A stretch of DNA of 64,000 nucleotides from Tetracentron sinense (Eukaryota > Streptophyta > Magnoliopsida > Trochodendrales > Trochodendraceae): the NCBI GenBank assembly GCA_015143295.1, contig JABCRI010001478.1, positions 1-64,000 on the forward strand. Direction: 5' to 3'. The translations under genes and the position numbers were made by a program. This document shows positions 1-11,035 of the stretch, piece after piece (the stretch's first letter is position 1; every line of letters starts with the position of its first letter). Under the pieces are notes generated by a model. That model searched no databases. It saw only the letters and a program-made list of their open reading frames with translations, and was not told where the DNA came from.

Positions 1-572
1 AAAGTAATCCATACGAAAGAGTGGACATGCCCGCCAAAATACATAAATCTAACTCTCATCTCACCCACAGCTAATCCACTCAGAATCTAATCACCACCTA
101 CTGATAACCCTCTACGGGAGGTTCCTCCAAAGGCTCCTCGGCGTACTCCTCTTCCACCCATGGACCAGGAGCACAAACATCAAATGGGGCAGCAGCTCCC
201 TCAGAACCTGCCGACAAAAGAAGTACGGCTGAGCATGGAATACTCAGCGGGTACTAATACTAACCAACAATTATAGCGTAGAAATAGCAATACATAATCA
301 GGAGCAATTCATATATGTCAAACGGAAACAATTCACATCATACAAGGAAGTAAAGCAGTTTATAATCATGCTTGTAATTCGTAGAAAACCGATAAATCCT
401 CTTGAAACATCGTGTGCTTGACTTGACTTGAAATATCTTTTTGTACTTGAAAGCTTGTCATGTCTATCTTGCTTGATTCTTGTATGTCGTGTCATGTCAT
501 GCATGTCATGCGTGCTTGCTTGTGATCATGTAACTTGTGAGATATCCTTGTGAGGTGTCCTTGTGAGATGCC

Positions 573-712
573 TTGAGAGGGAAGGGAGACCCTTCTTTAT
601 GCAATGCACTTGCGAGGGAAGGGAGACCCTTCTTTATGATATGTATGTACTTGCGAGGGAAGGGAGACCCTTCTTCATGATATGCACTTGTGAGTGAGGG
701 GAGACCCCTCGT
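573..712. repeat. Short tandem repeat in Tekay-1 LTR (left)
   Basis: Three to four copies of a roughly 35-45 bp unit with core GGGAAGGGAGACCCTTC. The same array is at 8336-8475 in the other LTR, and a shorter version is at about 20016-20110 in the Tekay-2 LTR. It is a family-specific LTR sub-repeat of unknown role. Confidence 0.8.
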
Positions 713-1631
713 GGAATGTTGGTTCTTGTCTTCTTGTGAAAAGCGAGGTAAAACATATCGTAGGATATGTCCCACCTCTAACCATGTTCTTGAAAACCTC
801 GATAAATCATGCCATGCATGCCGTGCTCGTGGAAACCGTGTACATACTTGCATTCAAATTTAAAGATGACATTTGGGTAATTTCACAACACATATAGCAT
901 CAAAGATTGAGTAATGTAGTATTCATAGCATTATGGGAAAACAGGAAACACACTATCATAGTCCCTAGCAATATTCATAATTTATTAGGCATGCATTTCC
1001 AGATTTTCAGCTCACTGTGTTCACCTTGGCATTTCATCAAACATGGTGTGTTCATTATGGATTTACCCTACAACATGCTTTTCTAGATGGGTTTTACTCA
1101 AATCATACATGTACATTCATTATTGGAACAATGCCCTTCCCCATTTGTTCATCACACACAACCATTGGCATCCAATCGCCCATTCCATCTCCATTCACCA
1201 TTCACCATTCACCATTCACCATTTACCATTTATCCATCTCATAGCACATGTGTAAATGAAAGAAAATGAAGAGTAAAGAAGGGGAAAGAGGAACTATAAC
1301 TAGGAGGGTAGTAAGAAGCACCGACCTTGAAGAAATGAGGAAGAAACCCCTTTCCAAAATGACTGTGTAGCTGCTGCCCTAGTTTGAGGAGATGCTCCTC
1401 ACGAGTTTGTGCCTTGATCTTGAAGAAAAACGGGCTGGAGGTTGATCTAGGGTTTCAAACCCTTTGATTTCTCTCCCAATGGAAACCCTAAGGTTGGCAA
1501 GCGCCTTCTCCTCTTTCGTCTATATCTCTCAAACTCTCTAATGTCGAAATGATGTCCTAAAGGCTCAGATTAAACTCTTAAGGTAATGAGTAACTGACCA
1601 AAAGACCGAAATACCCTTATTGGTAATTTCG

Positions 1632-2050
1632 GTGAATAGTGCTGTGAATAGTGCCAACGCGGTGTGCTGTGAATAAGTGCCAACGCGTTGTACTGTGAAT
1701 AGTGCCAACTCGTTGTAGCTAGTGAAGAGGTGCCAACTCGGTGTGCTGTGAATAGTGCCAACTCGTTGTAACTGTGAATAGTGCCAACTCGTTTGCTTTG
1801 AATAGTGCCAACCTCGTTGTGCTATGATAGTGCCAACTCGTGGCTGTGAATAGTACCAACTCTAGTGCCAACTCGTTGTGCTGTGAATAGTGCCAACTCG
1901 TTGTACTATGAATAGTGCCACTCGTTGTGCTGTGAATAGTGCCAACTCGTTGTGCTATGAATAGTGCCAACTCGTTGTACTATGAATAGTGCAACTCGTT
2001 GTGCTGTGAATAGTGCCACTCGTTGTGCTTAATAGTGCCACTCGTTGTGC
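1632..2050. repeat. 25-bp tandem array, degenerate copy
   Basis: About 16-17 copies of a 25-bp unit built on GTGCCAACTCGTTG and CTGTGAATA. Many copies carry single-base gains or losses. It sits where Tekay-2 and the solo Tekay LTR carry the GATC-palindrome cassette. The matching array at 9391-9678 is far more regular, although the rest of the two LTRs is nearly identical. Confidence 0.9.
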
Positions 2051-2406
2051 TGTACAACGACCCGTTGTGAGCTGTACAACGTCCCGTTGTGAGCTGTACA
2101 ACGGATGCACACTATACGTTATCAGAGTACGTGTCTGTGCTACAATATCAGAGTACGATGTCAGAGCACCCTTAGTGCTTTCCGCGCTACGTTTTGCTAC
2201 AGGTTCAGACTGTTTTGGCCATATCTTTTGACTCGTTCGTCCGATTTTGACGATTCAACTTGCGTTGTGTTCGTACTTCGAAGAGGAACAATTCTGACAT
2301 TTCGAAATTTCCAAATTCTTCCTCATTTATTAATCATACCTCTTAAAAGGCAAGATGACAACGAAAGTGTCATGCATTAAGCATGAAAAAAATCTGGGGC
2401 TCTACA

Positions 2407-2420
2407 TCCTCCCCCCCTTA
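2407..2420 (-). other. Tekay-1 polypurine tract
   Basis: On the minus strand this reads TAAGGGGGGGAGGA directly before the LTR start TGTAGAG. Such a tract primes plus-strand DNA synthesis in LTR retrotransposons. Its place fixes the 2406 LTR boundary and the minus orientation. Confidence 0.9.
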
Positions 2421-2509
2421 CAAAAATTTCGTCCTCGAAATTCAGACACTACTTGCATTACAAATCAAAAAGAACATTACATGTCATATACAGACTTCAC
2501 ACAGAAAAC

Positions 2510-5500
2510 TCATTCAAGTAATTCTGAGTACTTTGCTTTGATTTCGGCTTCACGCTCCCATGTAGCTTCTTCCCGAGCATGGTGTTGCCATTGCACAAGA
2601 ACCAAAGGGATTGTCTTGTTGCGAAGCACCTGATTCCTTCGATCTAAAATCTGGACTGGCTTTTCAATCAAGGTGAGGTCCTCTCGAATCTCCAACTGTT
2701 CCAAGTCTATGACATGCGAAGGATCCGCAAGATACTTCCGAAGCATGGACACATGGAAGACGTTATGAACTGCAGCCATGTGAGGTGGAAGAGCTACTCG
2801 ATAAGCAACTTCACCAACCCGCGTGATAATCTCAAAGGCCCAACATACCGAGGACTGAGCTTGCCTCGCTTCCCAAATCTCATGATCCCTTTGCTAGGCG
2901 ATACTTTCACAAAACTTGATCCCCTACTTGAAATTCCAAGTCCCTACGGCGTGTGTCCGCATAACTTTTCTGACGATCTTGAGCGGCTTTCAATCGATCC
3001 CGGATGGTCTTAACTGTGTTTGCAGTTTGCTCAATCAACTCCGGACCAAGCACTTTCCTTTCTCCTACCTCATCCCAATAGAGAGGAGACCTACAACTTC
3101 GCCCATACAAGGCCTCAAATGGTGCCATTTTGAATACTTGCCTGATAGCTGTTATTATAAGCGAATTCAACCAAAGGCAAGTGCTCTTCCCAACTGCCTC
3201 TGAAATCTAACATACAAGCTCGAAGCATGTCTTCAATGACTTGGTTCACTCTCTCGGTTTGTCCATCCGTTTGTGGATGAAAGGCGGTGCTGAAATCAAG
3301 TTGGGAACCCATAGCCTCTTGGAAACTTTTCCAAAATCTTGACGTGAATCTTGGATCCCGATCCGACACAATACTAACAGGCACTCCGTGCAATCTAACT
3401 ACTTCCTTGATGTATAGTGCAGCCAACTGACTTGAGTTGAAAGTAGTTCGGTAGGGTAAGAAATGAGCGGACTTTGTCAAACGATCCACTACTACCCATA
3501 TCGCATCTGAGCCCCTTGCCGTCTTTGGCAAGCCAACTATGAAATCCATGGATATGTTCTCCCATTTCCACTCGGGAATCGGAAGGAATGCAATAGACCG
3601 GCGGGTCGCATGTGTTCTGCTTTCACCTGTTGGCACACTAAGCACCGTGCCACATATTCCGCAACCTCCCTCTTCATATTCCGCCACCAAAGTGACTCTT
3701 GAGGTTCCGGTACATCTTTGTACCCCCTGGGTGCACTGTGTATTTCGAACGGTGTGCTTCATCCAAAATTTCTCTTCGAAGATCTGCATTGGCTGGGACG
3801 CACAGTCTTCCCTTGAATGTGATAGCACCCCGACTAGTGAGAGAGAAGTCCTCACTACCCTTAGCAACTTCCTTGTCCCGATAAGCCAACAATTCAGCAT
3901 CCATGGCTTGATATTCTTGGATCAAATCTATAATGTACGGCCGAACCGTAACATTTGCCAAGGTAGGACCACGGACAGAGTCATTCACACTGATGTCCAG
4001 ATTTGCCAAATCTTCTAGTAGCTTCCATTCTTGAACCAACATATGTGCTAACAACCCTTGAGGTCTTCTACTCAAAGCATCTGCCACTACATTTGCTTTA
4101 CCCGGGTGGTATTGAATGGTACAATCATAGTCTTTCAAAATTCCATCCAACGCCGTTGCCTTAGATTCAGCTCCTTTTGGGAAAAGAGATACTTGAGACT
4201 CTTGTGATCAGTGAACACATAGAACTCCACCCCATAAAGGTAATGACGCCAAATCTTAAGTGCAAACACGACCGCCGCAAGCTCCAAGTCGTGCGTGGGA
4301 TAATTCTTCTCATGCTCCTTCAATTGCCTTGATGCATAGGCAATGACTTTCTTATGCTGCATGAGTACACACCCAAGTCCAACGTGTGAGGCATCACTAT
4401 ACACCTCATACCCATAAGGTCCAGATGGCACAGTAAGGACAGGGGCTGTAGTAAGCCTCTTCTTCAGTTCCAAGAAACTGATCTCGCACTTATCACTCCA
4501 TACAAACTTGGCGCTCTTCCTTGTCAGGTAAGTGAGTGGTGCTGCAAGGCTAGAGAAACCCTCTACGAATCTCCTATAGTAGCCTGCCAACCCAAGAAAG
4601 CTGCGTATCTCGGTAACACTCTTGGGCCTCGCCCAACTCATAACTGCTTCGATCTTCTTTGGATCTACCGATATACCTTCTGCAGAAACAACGTGGCCTA
4701 GGAATGCCACCTCTTCTAACCAAAACTCACACTTGCTAAGTTTGGCGTATAGCTTGTGCTCTCTTAGCATTTCCAAGGCAAGGCATAGGTCGCGTGTGTG
4801 ATCTTCCGTGTCTGGGAATAGACCAAGATGTCATCCACAAATACAATCACGCACCTATCAAGGTGTGGCCGGAACACCCGGTTCATCAAATCCATAAAGG
4901 CTGCCGGCGCGTTCGTGAGTCCAAAAGGCATTACCAAGAACTCGTAGTGCCCATATCGAGTCCTGAAAGCAGTTTTGGGAACATCTTCCGCCTTAATCTT
5001 CAACTGGTGATAACCCGATCGAAGATCTATCTTCGAGAAAAATCTCGCTCCCTTCAACTGATCGAACAAGTCATCAATCCTAGGCAAGGGATACCTATTC
5101 TTTATGGTGACTTTGTTCAATTGCCGGTAATCGACACACATCCGCATCGAGCCATCTTTCTTCTTAACAAACAACACCGGGGCACCCCACGGTGAGACAC
5201 TTGGTCGAATGAAGCCAAGGCCTTGCAATTCTTCCAACTGAGTCTTCAACTCCTTGAGTTCAATAGGGGCCATCCTATATGGAGCTCTGAAAACAGGAGC
5301 TGTGCCTGGTGCAAGCTCGATCATAAACTCAATCTCCCTATCTGGAGGCAATCCTGGCAACTCCTCTGGAAATACATCCAGGAACTCACTCACAACCGGA
5401 ATAGTCGATGAGTCCTTTGCCTCGAGATTAGCTAAGCCCAACGCCGCAAAACTAGCAATAGATCTACTTCTCAACCCGCGAAAGTGGAATGGTTTTCCTT

Positions 5501-5830
5501 CTACTGGCTTGAAGAGTACCATTTTCTCAAAGCAAGCTACATGCCCATGATGTGCTGCTAACCAATCCATTCCCAATATAACATCAAAGTCTTGGAATCC
5601 AAGGACGATGAGATCAACCGCCAATTCGTGGCTTCCAACTTGGACCACACTATTTCTATACACTTTATCTGCCAATACTGTTTTGCCGAGAGGAGTCGAA
5701 ATGGCTAACTCCGGTTCTAGCTGACTTGGCCCTGCAGAAAAACCTTCTGAAAAACTCGGCGAGACAAACGAATGAGTAGACCCGGTATCAATCAATACTC
5801 GAGCCAAATACTCATTGACTAGTAGGGTTC
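2510..5830 (-). pseudogene. Tekay-1 pol: protease, RT, RNase H, integrase, chromodomain (frameshifted)
   Basis: Ty3/gypsy polyprotein of the chromovirus Tekay (Del) type. Reading from 5830 down, it holds an aspartic protease ([11 protein letters not shown] near 5785), reverse transcriptase ([11 protein letters not shown] and FVDDILVYS, to about 4800), RNase H ([10 protein letters not shown] near 4400), an integrase zinc-binding region, and an integrase core with Asp (SMDFIVGLP), Asp (VSDRDPRF) and Glu (DGQTERVNQ). It ends in a chromodomain-like tail with WEREAEIKAKY at 2510-2660. Chromodomains steer integration to modified chromatin. Frameshifts near 4800, 4140, 3680 and 3130-2780 break it into six frames, so this copy cannot make intact Pol. 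The domain order and chromodomain make the lineage call firm. Confidence 0.92.
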
Positions 5831-5972
5831 CTGAAATTTTAACTAACTAAGTCAATCCATGCATCAACAGAGTATACTCATAGGTATATATATATATCAT
5901 ACCAAGTATGTACACAAGGAATAAAACACAACATATCAATCACGAATAACGAAAATAATTCCAAACGCGTAC
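5831..5972 (-). other. Probable intron at the Gag-protease junction of Tekay-1
   Basis: On the minus strand, exon CAAG is followed by GTACGC, and the stretch ends TTAAAATTTCAG before GAACCC. Removing these 142 nt splits and restores one Gly codon (g|ga) and runs the gag frame straight into the protease frame, at the place where Tekay elements usually have a continuous Gag-Pol. If retained, gag reads about 30 more residues and stops near 5878. The stretch is A/T-rich, has a short TA run, and has a possible branch site (TTGACTTAG) near its 3' end. The phase fit and both splice sites support an intron; no RNA evidence is available. Confidence 0.75.
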
Positions 5973-7212
5973 CTTGCACCACATCATCAGATGCAAGTGC
6001 ATCACCCTCTGTCAAAGCAAATACACGCCCCTGGTTTGCCTGGCGAGACTGAGGTGTAGACCGGGTAGTCTGAGATGACGCCTGATATGATCCTGCTGGG
6101 CGTGCTGGTGGATTAATCCCCTGAGACTGGCCTGGTAAATGCCGACTGGGGCAATCCCTGATCATATGGCCCTGGCGACCACAATGAAAACATCCACCCG
6201 ATGCCCTTCGGCAATCCCCTGCCGGGTGCCTTCGGCCGCATGAAGTGCAGACCTCGTGTGCATAAGTCGGAGGGGCCGGAAGTGGAGCATACCTCATCGT
6301 CTGAGGTGCAACAGGCCGTGGGGCTGGAAGAGCCTGCGGTCTCGGTGCCTGAGGCACATACTGCCGTGGAGCTGGAGGCGCATAAGAAGGCCTCATCGAT
6401 GGTGCTGGCCACGCATACTGATAACGAGTCCGCCTCTCTGGAGGTGCTGAACTACTAGCTTGGCCTCTCGCTAACTCCCTCTTCTTGGACACTGTCTCCG
6501 AATTGGCCTCGACCAATAAGGCCTTGTCTACTACCTCAGGGTAGGTAGTATGCCTGAAAACGGACACCTTCTCCATAATCACATCATTGAGCCCTTGCTC
6601 AAATCTCCTCGCCTTCATTGCCTCAGTAGCAACCATATGAGGCGCAAATCTCGACAACTCCGAGAACTTGGCCTCGTATTGTGCCACCGACATCAAACCT
6701 TGCTCAAGGTTGATGAATTCTCTCTCTTTCTTTTCCCGTGCTCCAATCGGAAAATACTTTTTGTAAAAAGTATCCTTGAACTCCTCCCAAGTCCAAGGTA
6801 GACCCTGCATGGTCAAATCTCTCGTCCTCAGTGCGGACAACCACCAATGATGGGCTTCGCCTTCTAGCATGAAAGCTGCCCATGCTACTCTCTCCTCCTC
6901 TGAAGGTGAGAGGACCGTAAAGATCTTCTCCATCTGGAGGATCCATGCCTCCGCGGTAAGAGGGTCCACACTCCCATGGAAGGATGGAGGCCTCAATCTC
7001 CTGAATGCCTCAACTCCCGCGGTACGATGTACTGGAGCTACGGGCGGTGGAGTAGGTGCCGCCGATGATGGTATAGCCTGCCGAGCCGCCAGTATGGCGA
7101 GTGTCTCAGCAATAGAGCCTAAGACTCGAGAGAGGTCCGGCTGCTCATCCTCATCTCGTGAAGAAGAGGAAGCTCTGGTATGTGGTCCACGACCCCGTGT
7201 GTTCCGTCTCAT
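5973..7212 (-). CDS. Tekay-1 gag (capsid/nucleocapsid)
   Basis: Intact Gag frame starting at ATG 7212 and open to the splice donor, about 413 residues; without splicing it continues to a stop at 5878. An Arg-rich and acidic N-terminus is followed by a retrotransposon gag domain (about residues 75-190, with EGEAHHWWLSALR and FKDTFYKKYFP), a Pro/Ala-rich linker, and a CCHC zinc knuckle (CFHCGRQGHMIRDC, near residue 340) that binds RNA. Gag assembles the cytoplasmic virus-like particle in which reverse transcription takes place. It is the least damaged gene of this element. Tekay-2 has a close homologue at 18456-18914, which confirms the start. Confidence 0.92.
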
Positions 7213-7549
7213 GACTCAAGTCCTGAGAATAATAACACCACATGAGTCTAACTTGAAACCACAGTTTACTTCAATGCCATTCACAATAATCCAATTTGTA
7301 TTAGTTGTATAATACTAATATACATCGCATTAAGTCATCAGAGTATTTATAATATTATACTTTGGTGTTCTAGCGTTCCTAAGGCTCGAACTTGGTTGAA
7401 ACAACCATTTTGACTAAGACTAAAGTTTAGTCTTACACTTGGATCAAGACTCTCTTCCGACTTACTTTCTTCCTAACTTGTTTCCTGACATATGCTCTTG
7501 TCAAGCCGTGGTATAAGATTCTAAGTGACCCTAGAGACCTAAAGCCTAA

Positions 7550-7561
7550 GCTCTGATACCA
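7550..7561 (-). other. Tekay-1 primer binding site (initiator-Met tRNA)
   Basis: The minus strand reads TGGTATCAGAGC four bases after the LTR end. This is the usual plant LTR-retrotransposon site, complementary to the 3' end of initiator-Met tRNA, where minus-strand DNA synthesis starts. Confidence 0.93.
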
Positions 7562-8335
7562 CTTCTGTCGCGACCCAAAACCCACCCTAGGAGTTAGAGT
7601 GAACTTTGGACGACTAATCATGACTTGCTTGACAACTAACCTGCAAAACCCACAGAGCATATACAATAGAGGATATAAACAGTGGAAACATACTCTAACA
7701 TAGCACAGCGGAAGACTACCAAACCTCTATGTATATACATACACAAATCCAAGTTTATACAAAAAGTAATCCATACGAAAGAGTGGACATGCCCGCCAAA
7801 ATACATAAATCTAACTCTCATCTCACCCACAGCTAATCCACTCAGAATCTAATCACCACCTACTGATAACCCTCTACGGGAGGTTCCTCCAAAGGCTCCT
7901 CGGCGTACTCCTCTTCCACCCATGGACCAGGAGCACAAACATCAAATGGGGCAGCAGCTCCCTCAGAACCTGCCGACAAAAGAAGTACGGCTGAGCATGG
8001 AATACTCAGCGGGTACTAAATACTAACCAACAATTATAGCGTAGAAATAGCAATACATAATCAGGAGCAATTCATATATGTCAAACGGAAACAATTCACA
8101 TCATACAAGGAAGTAAAGCAGTTTATAATCATGCTTGTAATTCGTAGAAAACCGATAAATCCTCTTGAAACATCGTGTGCTTGACTTGACTTGAAATATC
8201 TTTTTGTACTTGAAAGCTTGTCATGTCTATCTTGCTGATTCTTGTATGTCGTGTCATGTCATTGCATGTCATGCGTGCTTGCTTGTGATCATGTAACTTG
8301 TGAGATATCCTTGTGAGGTGTCCTTGTGAGATGCC

Positions 8336-8475
8336 TTGAGAGGGAAGGGAGACCCTTCTTTATGCAATGCACTTGCGAGGGAAGGGAGACCCTTCTTTAT
8401 GATATGTATGTACTTGCGAGGGAAGGGAGACCCTTCTTCATGATATGCACTTGTGAGTGAGGGGAGACCCCTCGT
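8336..8475. repeat. Short tandem repeat in Tekay-1 LTR (right)
   Basis: Same GGGAAGGGAGACCC sub-repeats as at 573-712, without visible rearrangement between the LTRs. Confidence 0.8.
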
Positions 8476-9390
8476 GGAATGTTGGTTCTTGTCTTCTTGT
8501 GAAAAGCGAGGTAAAACATATCGTAGGATATGTCCCACCTCTAACCATGTTCTTGAAAACCTCGATAAATCATGCCATGCATGCCGTGCTCGTGGAAACC
8601 GTGTACATACTTGCATTCAAATTTAAAGATGACATTTGGGTAATTTCACAACACATATAGCATCAAAGATTGAGTAATGTAGTATTCATAGCATTATGGG
8701 AAAACAGGAAACACACTATCATAGTCCCTAGCAATATTCATAATTTATTAGGCATGCATTTCCAGATTTTCAGCTCACTGTGTTCACCTTGGCATTTCAT
8801 CAAACATGGTGTGTTCATTATGGATTTACCCTACAACATGCTTTTCTAGATGGGTTTTACTCAAATCATACATGTACATTCATTATTGGAACAATGCCCT
8901 TCCCCATTTGTTCATCACACACAACCATTGGCATCCAATCGCCCATTCCATCTCCATTCACCATTCACCATTCACCATTCACCATTTACCATTTATCCAT
9001 CTCATAGCACATGTGTAAATGAAAGAAAATGAAGAGTAAAGAAGGGGAAAGAGGAACTATAACTAGGAGGGTAGTAAGAAGCACCGACCTTGAAGAAATG
9101 AGGAAGAAACCCCTTTCCAAAATGACTGTGTAGCTGCTGCCCTAGTTTGAGGAGATGCTCCTCACGAGTTTGTGCCTTGATCTTGAAGAAAAACGGGCTG
9201 GAGGTTGATCTAGGGTTTCAAACCCTTTGATTTCTCTCCCAAATGGAAACCCTAGGTTGGAATCGCCTTCTCCTCTTTCTTCTATTCTCTCAAACTCTCT
9301 AAGTGTCGAATGATGCCCTAAAGGCTCAGATTAAACTCTTAAGGTAAGAGTGAACTGACCAAAAGACCGAAATACCCTTATTGGGATTTC

Positions 9391-9678
9391 TGTGAATAGT
9401 GCTGTGAATAGTGCCACTCGTTGTGCTGTGAATAGTGCCAACTCGTTGTACTGTGAATAGTGCCAACTCGTTGTACTATGAATAGTGCCAACTCGTTGTG
9501 CTGTGAATAGTGCCAACTCGTTGTACTGTGAATAGTGCCAACTCGTTGTGCTGTGAATAGTGCCAACTCGTTGTGCTGTGAATAGTGCCAACTCGTTGTG
9601 CTGTGAATAGTGCCAACTCGTTGTGCTGTGAATAGTGCCAACTCGTTGTGCTATGAATAGTGCCAACTCGTTGTGCTG
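9391..9678. repeat. 25-bp tandem array, homogeneous copy
   Basis: About 11 nearly identical 25-bp units (core GTGCCAACTCGTTG, then TGCTGTGAATA). The units vary mainly at two bases. It is followed by short palindromic pieces such as AACGTATACGTT at about 9738-9749. The long overlapping ORFs read from it on the minus strand arise only because 25 bp is not a multiple of three and the unit lacks stops. Confidence 0.93.
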
Positions 9679-10089
9679 CACATCGTACCCGTTGTGAGCT
9701 GTACAACGTACCCGTTGTGAGCTGTACAACGGATGCACAACGTATACGTTATCAGAGTACGTTGTCTGTGCTACGATATCAGAGTACGATGTCAGAGCAC
9801 GACCTTAGTGCCTTCCGCGCTACGTCCTTAGCGCCTAACTGAGTTACGTCCTTAGTGCCTTCCGAGCTACGTTTTGCCTACAGGTTCAGACTATTTTAGC
9901 CATATCTTTTGACTCGTTCGTCCGATTTTGACGATTCAACTTGCGTTGGGCTCGTACTTCGAAAAGGAACATTTCTGACATTTCGAAATTTCTATTTTTC
10001 TTCCTTATTTATTAATTATACCTCTTTAAAAGGCGAGATGACAACGAAAGTGTCATGCATTAAGCATGAAAAAAATCTGGGGCTCTACA

Positions 10090-10700
10090 AAATTGAAGAG
10101 TTAAAAACTCTGCAAATGGAGCTGGAAACTTTTAAAGTCTCTCTTGTTGATAAGGTGAAATTTCTTGAAAAAGAACACCAAATTACCCTTAAAGACAAGA
10201 CTGACTTGATTCAGAAGGTCTATACTCTTGAAAAAGAAGTGAGAATGTTTGGTAACACCAGCTGCCTAGATGAATTAGTCAGAAAGTATGGATCAAATTC
10301 TAGTAGATCTGGGATAGGACATGTTGACACACCAACTGGTCCTTTAGCTGTTGGAACAATGGCTAGTGCAGTGTTTGAGCCAATACATTCTGAACCCAAA
10401 GAAAATTTACCTTCTACATCAAGTACTAAGGCTTATACAAATATTGTAAAGCCGAGAAATACAGCTCCTAGAGTGAATGCTTTAAGGAATCAAATTCCAG
10501 TTAGAAGAAATCTTCCTCCTCTACCAAGATTCATACCCACATGTCACTTTTGTGGTGTGAGAGGTCACATTCGACCTATTGTAATGCATTTAGGAGAGCT
10601 CCCCAAAATGGTCATGGAACCAAAATCTGGTCAAGGGACTCTTCAAAGGCAGATTCAGGTTCTAGCTGAAAGGTCTAGAATGTTTGAGCGATGATGTTAA
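10090..10700 (+). pseudogene. Copia-A gag, C-terminal part
   Basis: C-terminal half of a SIRE-type Ty1/copia Gag. It starts in mid-gene because Tekay-1 inserted here. A predicted coiled coil (LKTLQMELETFKVSLVDKVKFLEKEH) is followed by a low-complexity linker and a CCHC knuckle beginning CHFCGVRGHIRP at about 10543. A single-base frameshift at the last Cys of the knuckle moves the rest out of frame, and the frame stops at 10694. The homologous Copia-B gag has the intact knuckle (CHNCGVKGHIKPRC, minus strand near 26080), which confirms the frameshift. Confidence 0.85.
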
Positions 10701-10914
10701 CAGAATTGCTCAAATCTCTAGGACAAGGACTGGTTCAATTTATTCCAAATGATTATTCAAGAGGAATAATTTGACTTATCACAAAACTAGAACTGAACAA
10801 AACAGAAAAAGGTCAAGGAGGACAAAAAAGGAAAAGATCTCTACTACACAGATTAATGATCAAAGATCTAAACAAAGTTTAAGACTGTGTATGTGAGAAG
10901 GAAGACCTTAAGTG

Positions 10915-11035
10915 CTTTGTCATTCATACTGCCTTGAAAGCCCAAAACACAGAAATGTGGTACTTCGATAGTGGGTGTTCTCGGCATATGACAGGTAACA
11001 AGTCCTTATTTATTCAATTTGAGGACTGTTCCTGA
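10915..11035 (+). pseudogene. Copia-A protease fragment
   Basis: The sequence encodes MWYFDSGCSRHMTGNKS, the Asp-Ser-Gly active-site region of a Ty1/copia aspartic protease, preceded by the usual AQNTE lead-in. The frame is broken soon after near 11033. It lies between gag and integrase as expected. Confidence 0.8.

Larger units (their letters stand above)
1..2406 (-). mobile_element. Tekay-1 3' LTR (left part outside window)
   Basis: This is a direct repeat of 7763-10089; the first about 197 bp of the LTR lie left of the window. On the minus strand the LTR starts TGTAGAGCCCC at 2406, right after a purine tract. The first 1.5 kb is nearly identical to the other LTR, so the insertion looks fairly young. 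The main difference is the 25-bp tandem array (about 1632-2050), which is much more irregular here. It also contains repeats of a GAGGGAAGGGAGACCC unit near 573-712. The small ORFs in it are repeated exactly in the other LTR and are not genes. Confidence 0.93.
7566..10089 (-). mobile_element. Tekay-1 5' LTR
   Basis: A 2,524-bp LTR bounded on the plus strand by TGTCGCGACCC and GGGGCTCTACA (TG...CA). It matches 1-2406. It ends inside the gag of Copia-A, whose coding sequence starts at 10090. The target duplication cannot be checked because the other end lies outside the window. It holds the regular 25-bp array (9391-9678) and the same sub-repeats as the left LTR. Confidence 0.95.

Noticed and set aside
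506-853. Frames at 506-853, 1017-1255 and their twins at 8269-8616, 8780-9018
   Set aside because: They are identical in both LTRs because the LTRs are, and have no domain, so they are not genes.
9391-9678. CRISPR-like appearance of the 25-bp array
   Set aside because: There are no unique spacers, the units are contiguous, and the context is a plant LTR.
9331-9738. Long open frames full of HYSQHNELALFTAQRVG-type repeats
   Set aside because: They are translations of the 25-bp tandem array in three frames; not genes.
9909-10694. A 261-codon open frame
   Set aside because: It is a chimera: it starts in the Tekay-1 LTR and runs across the insertion junction at 10089 into Copia-A gag. Only the gag part is real.
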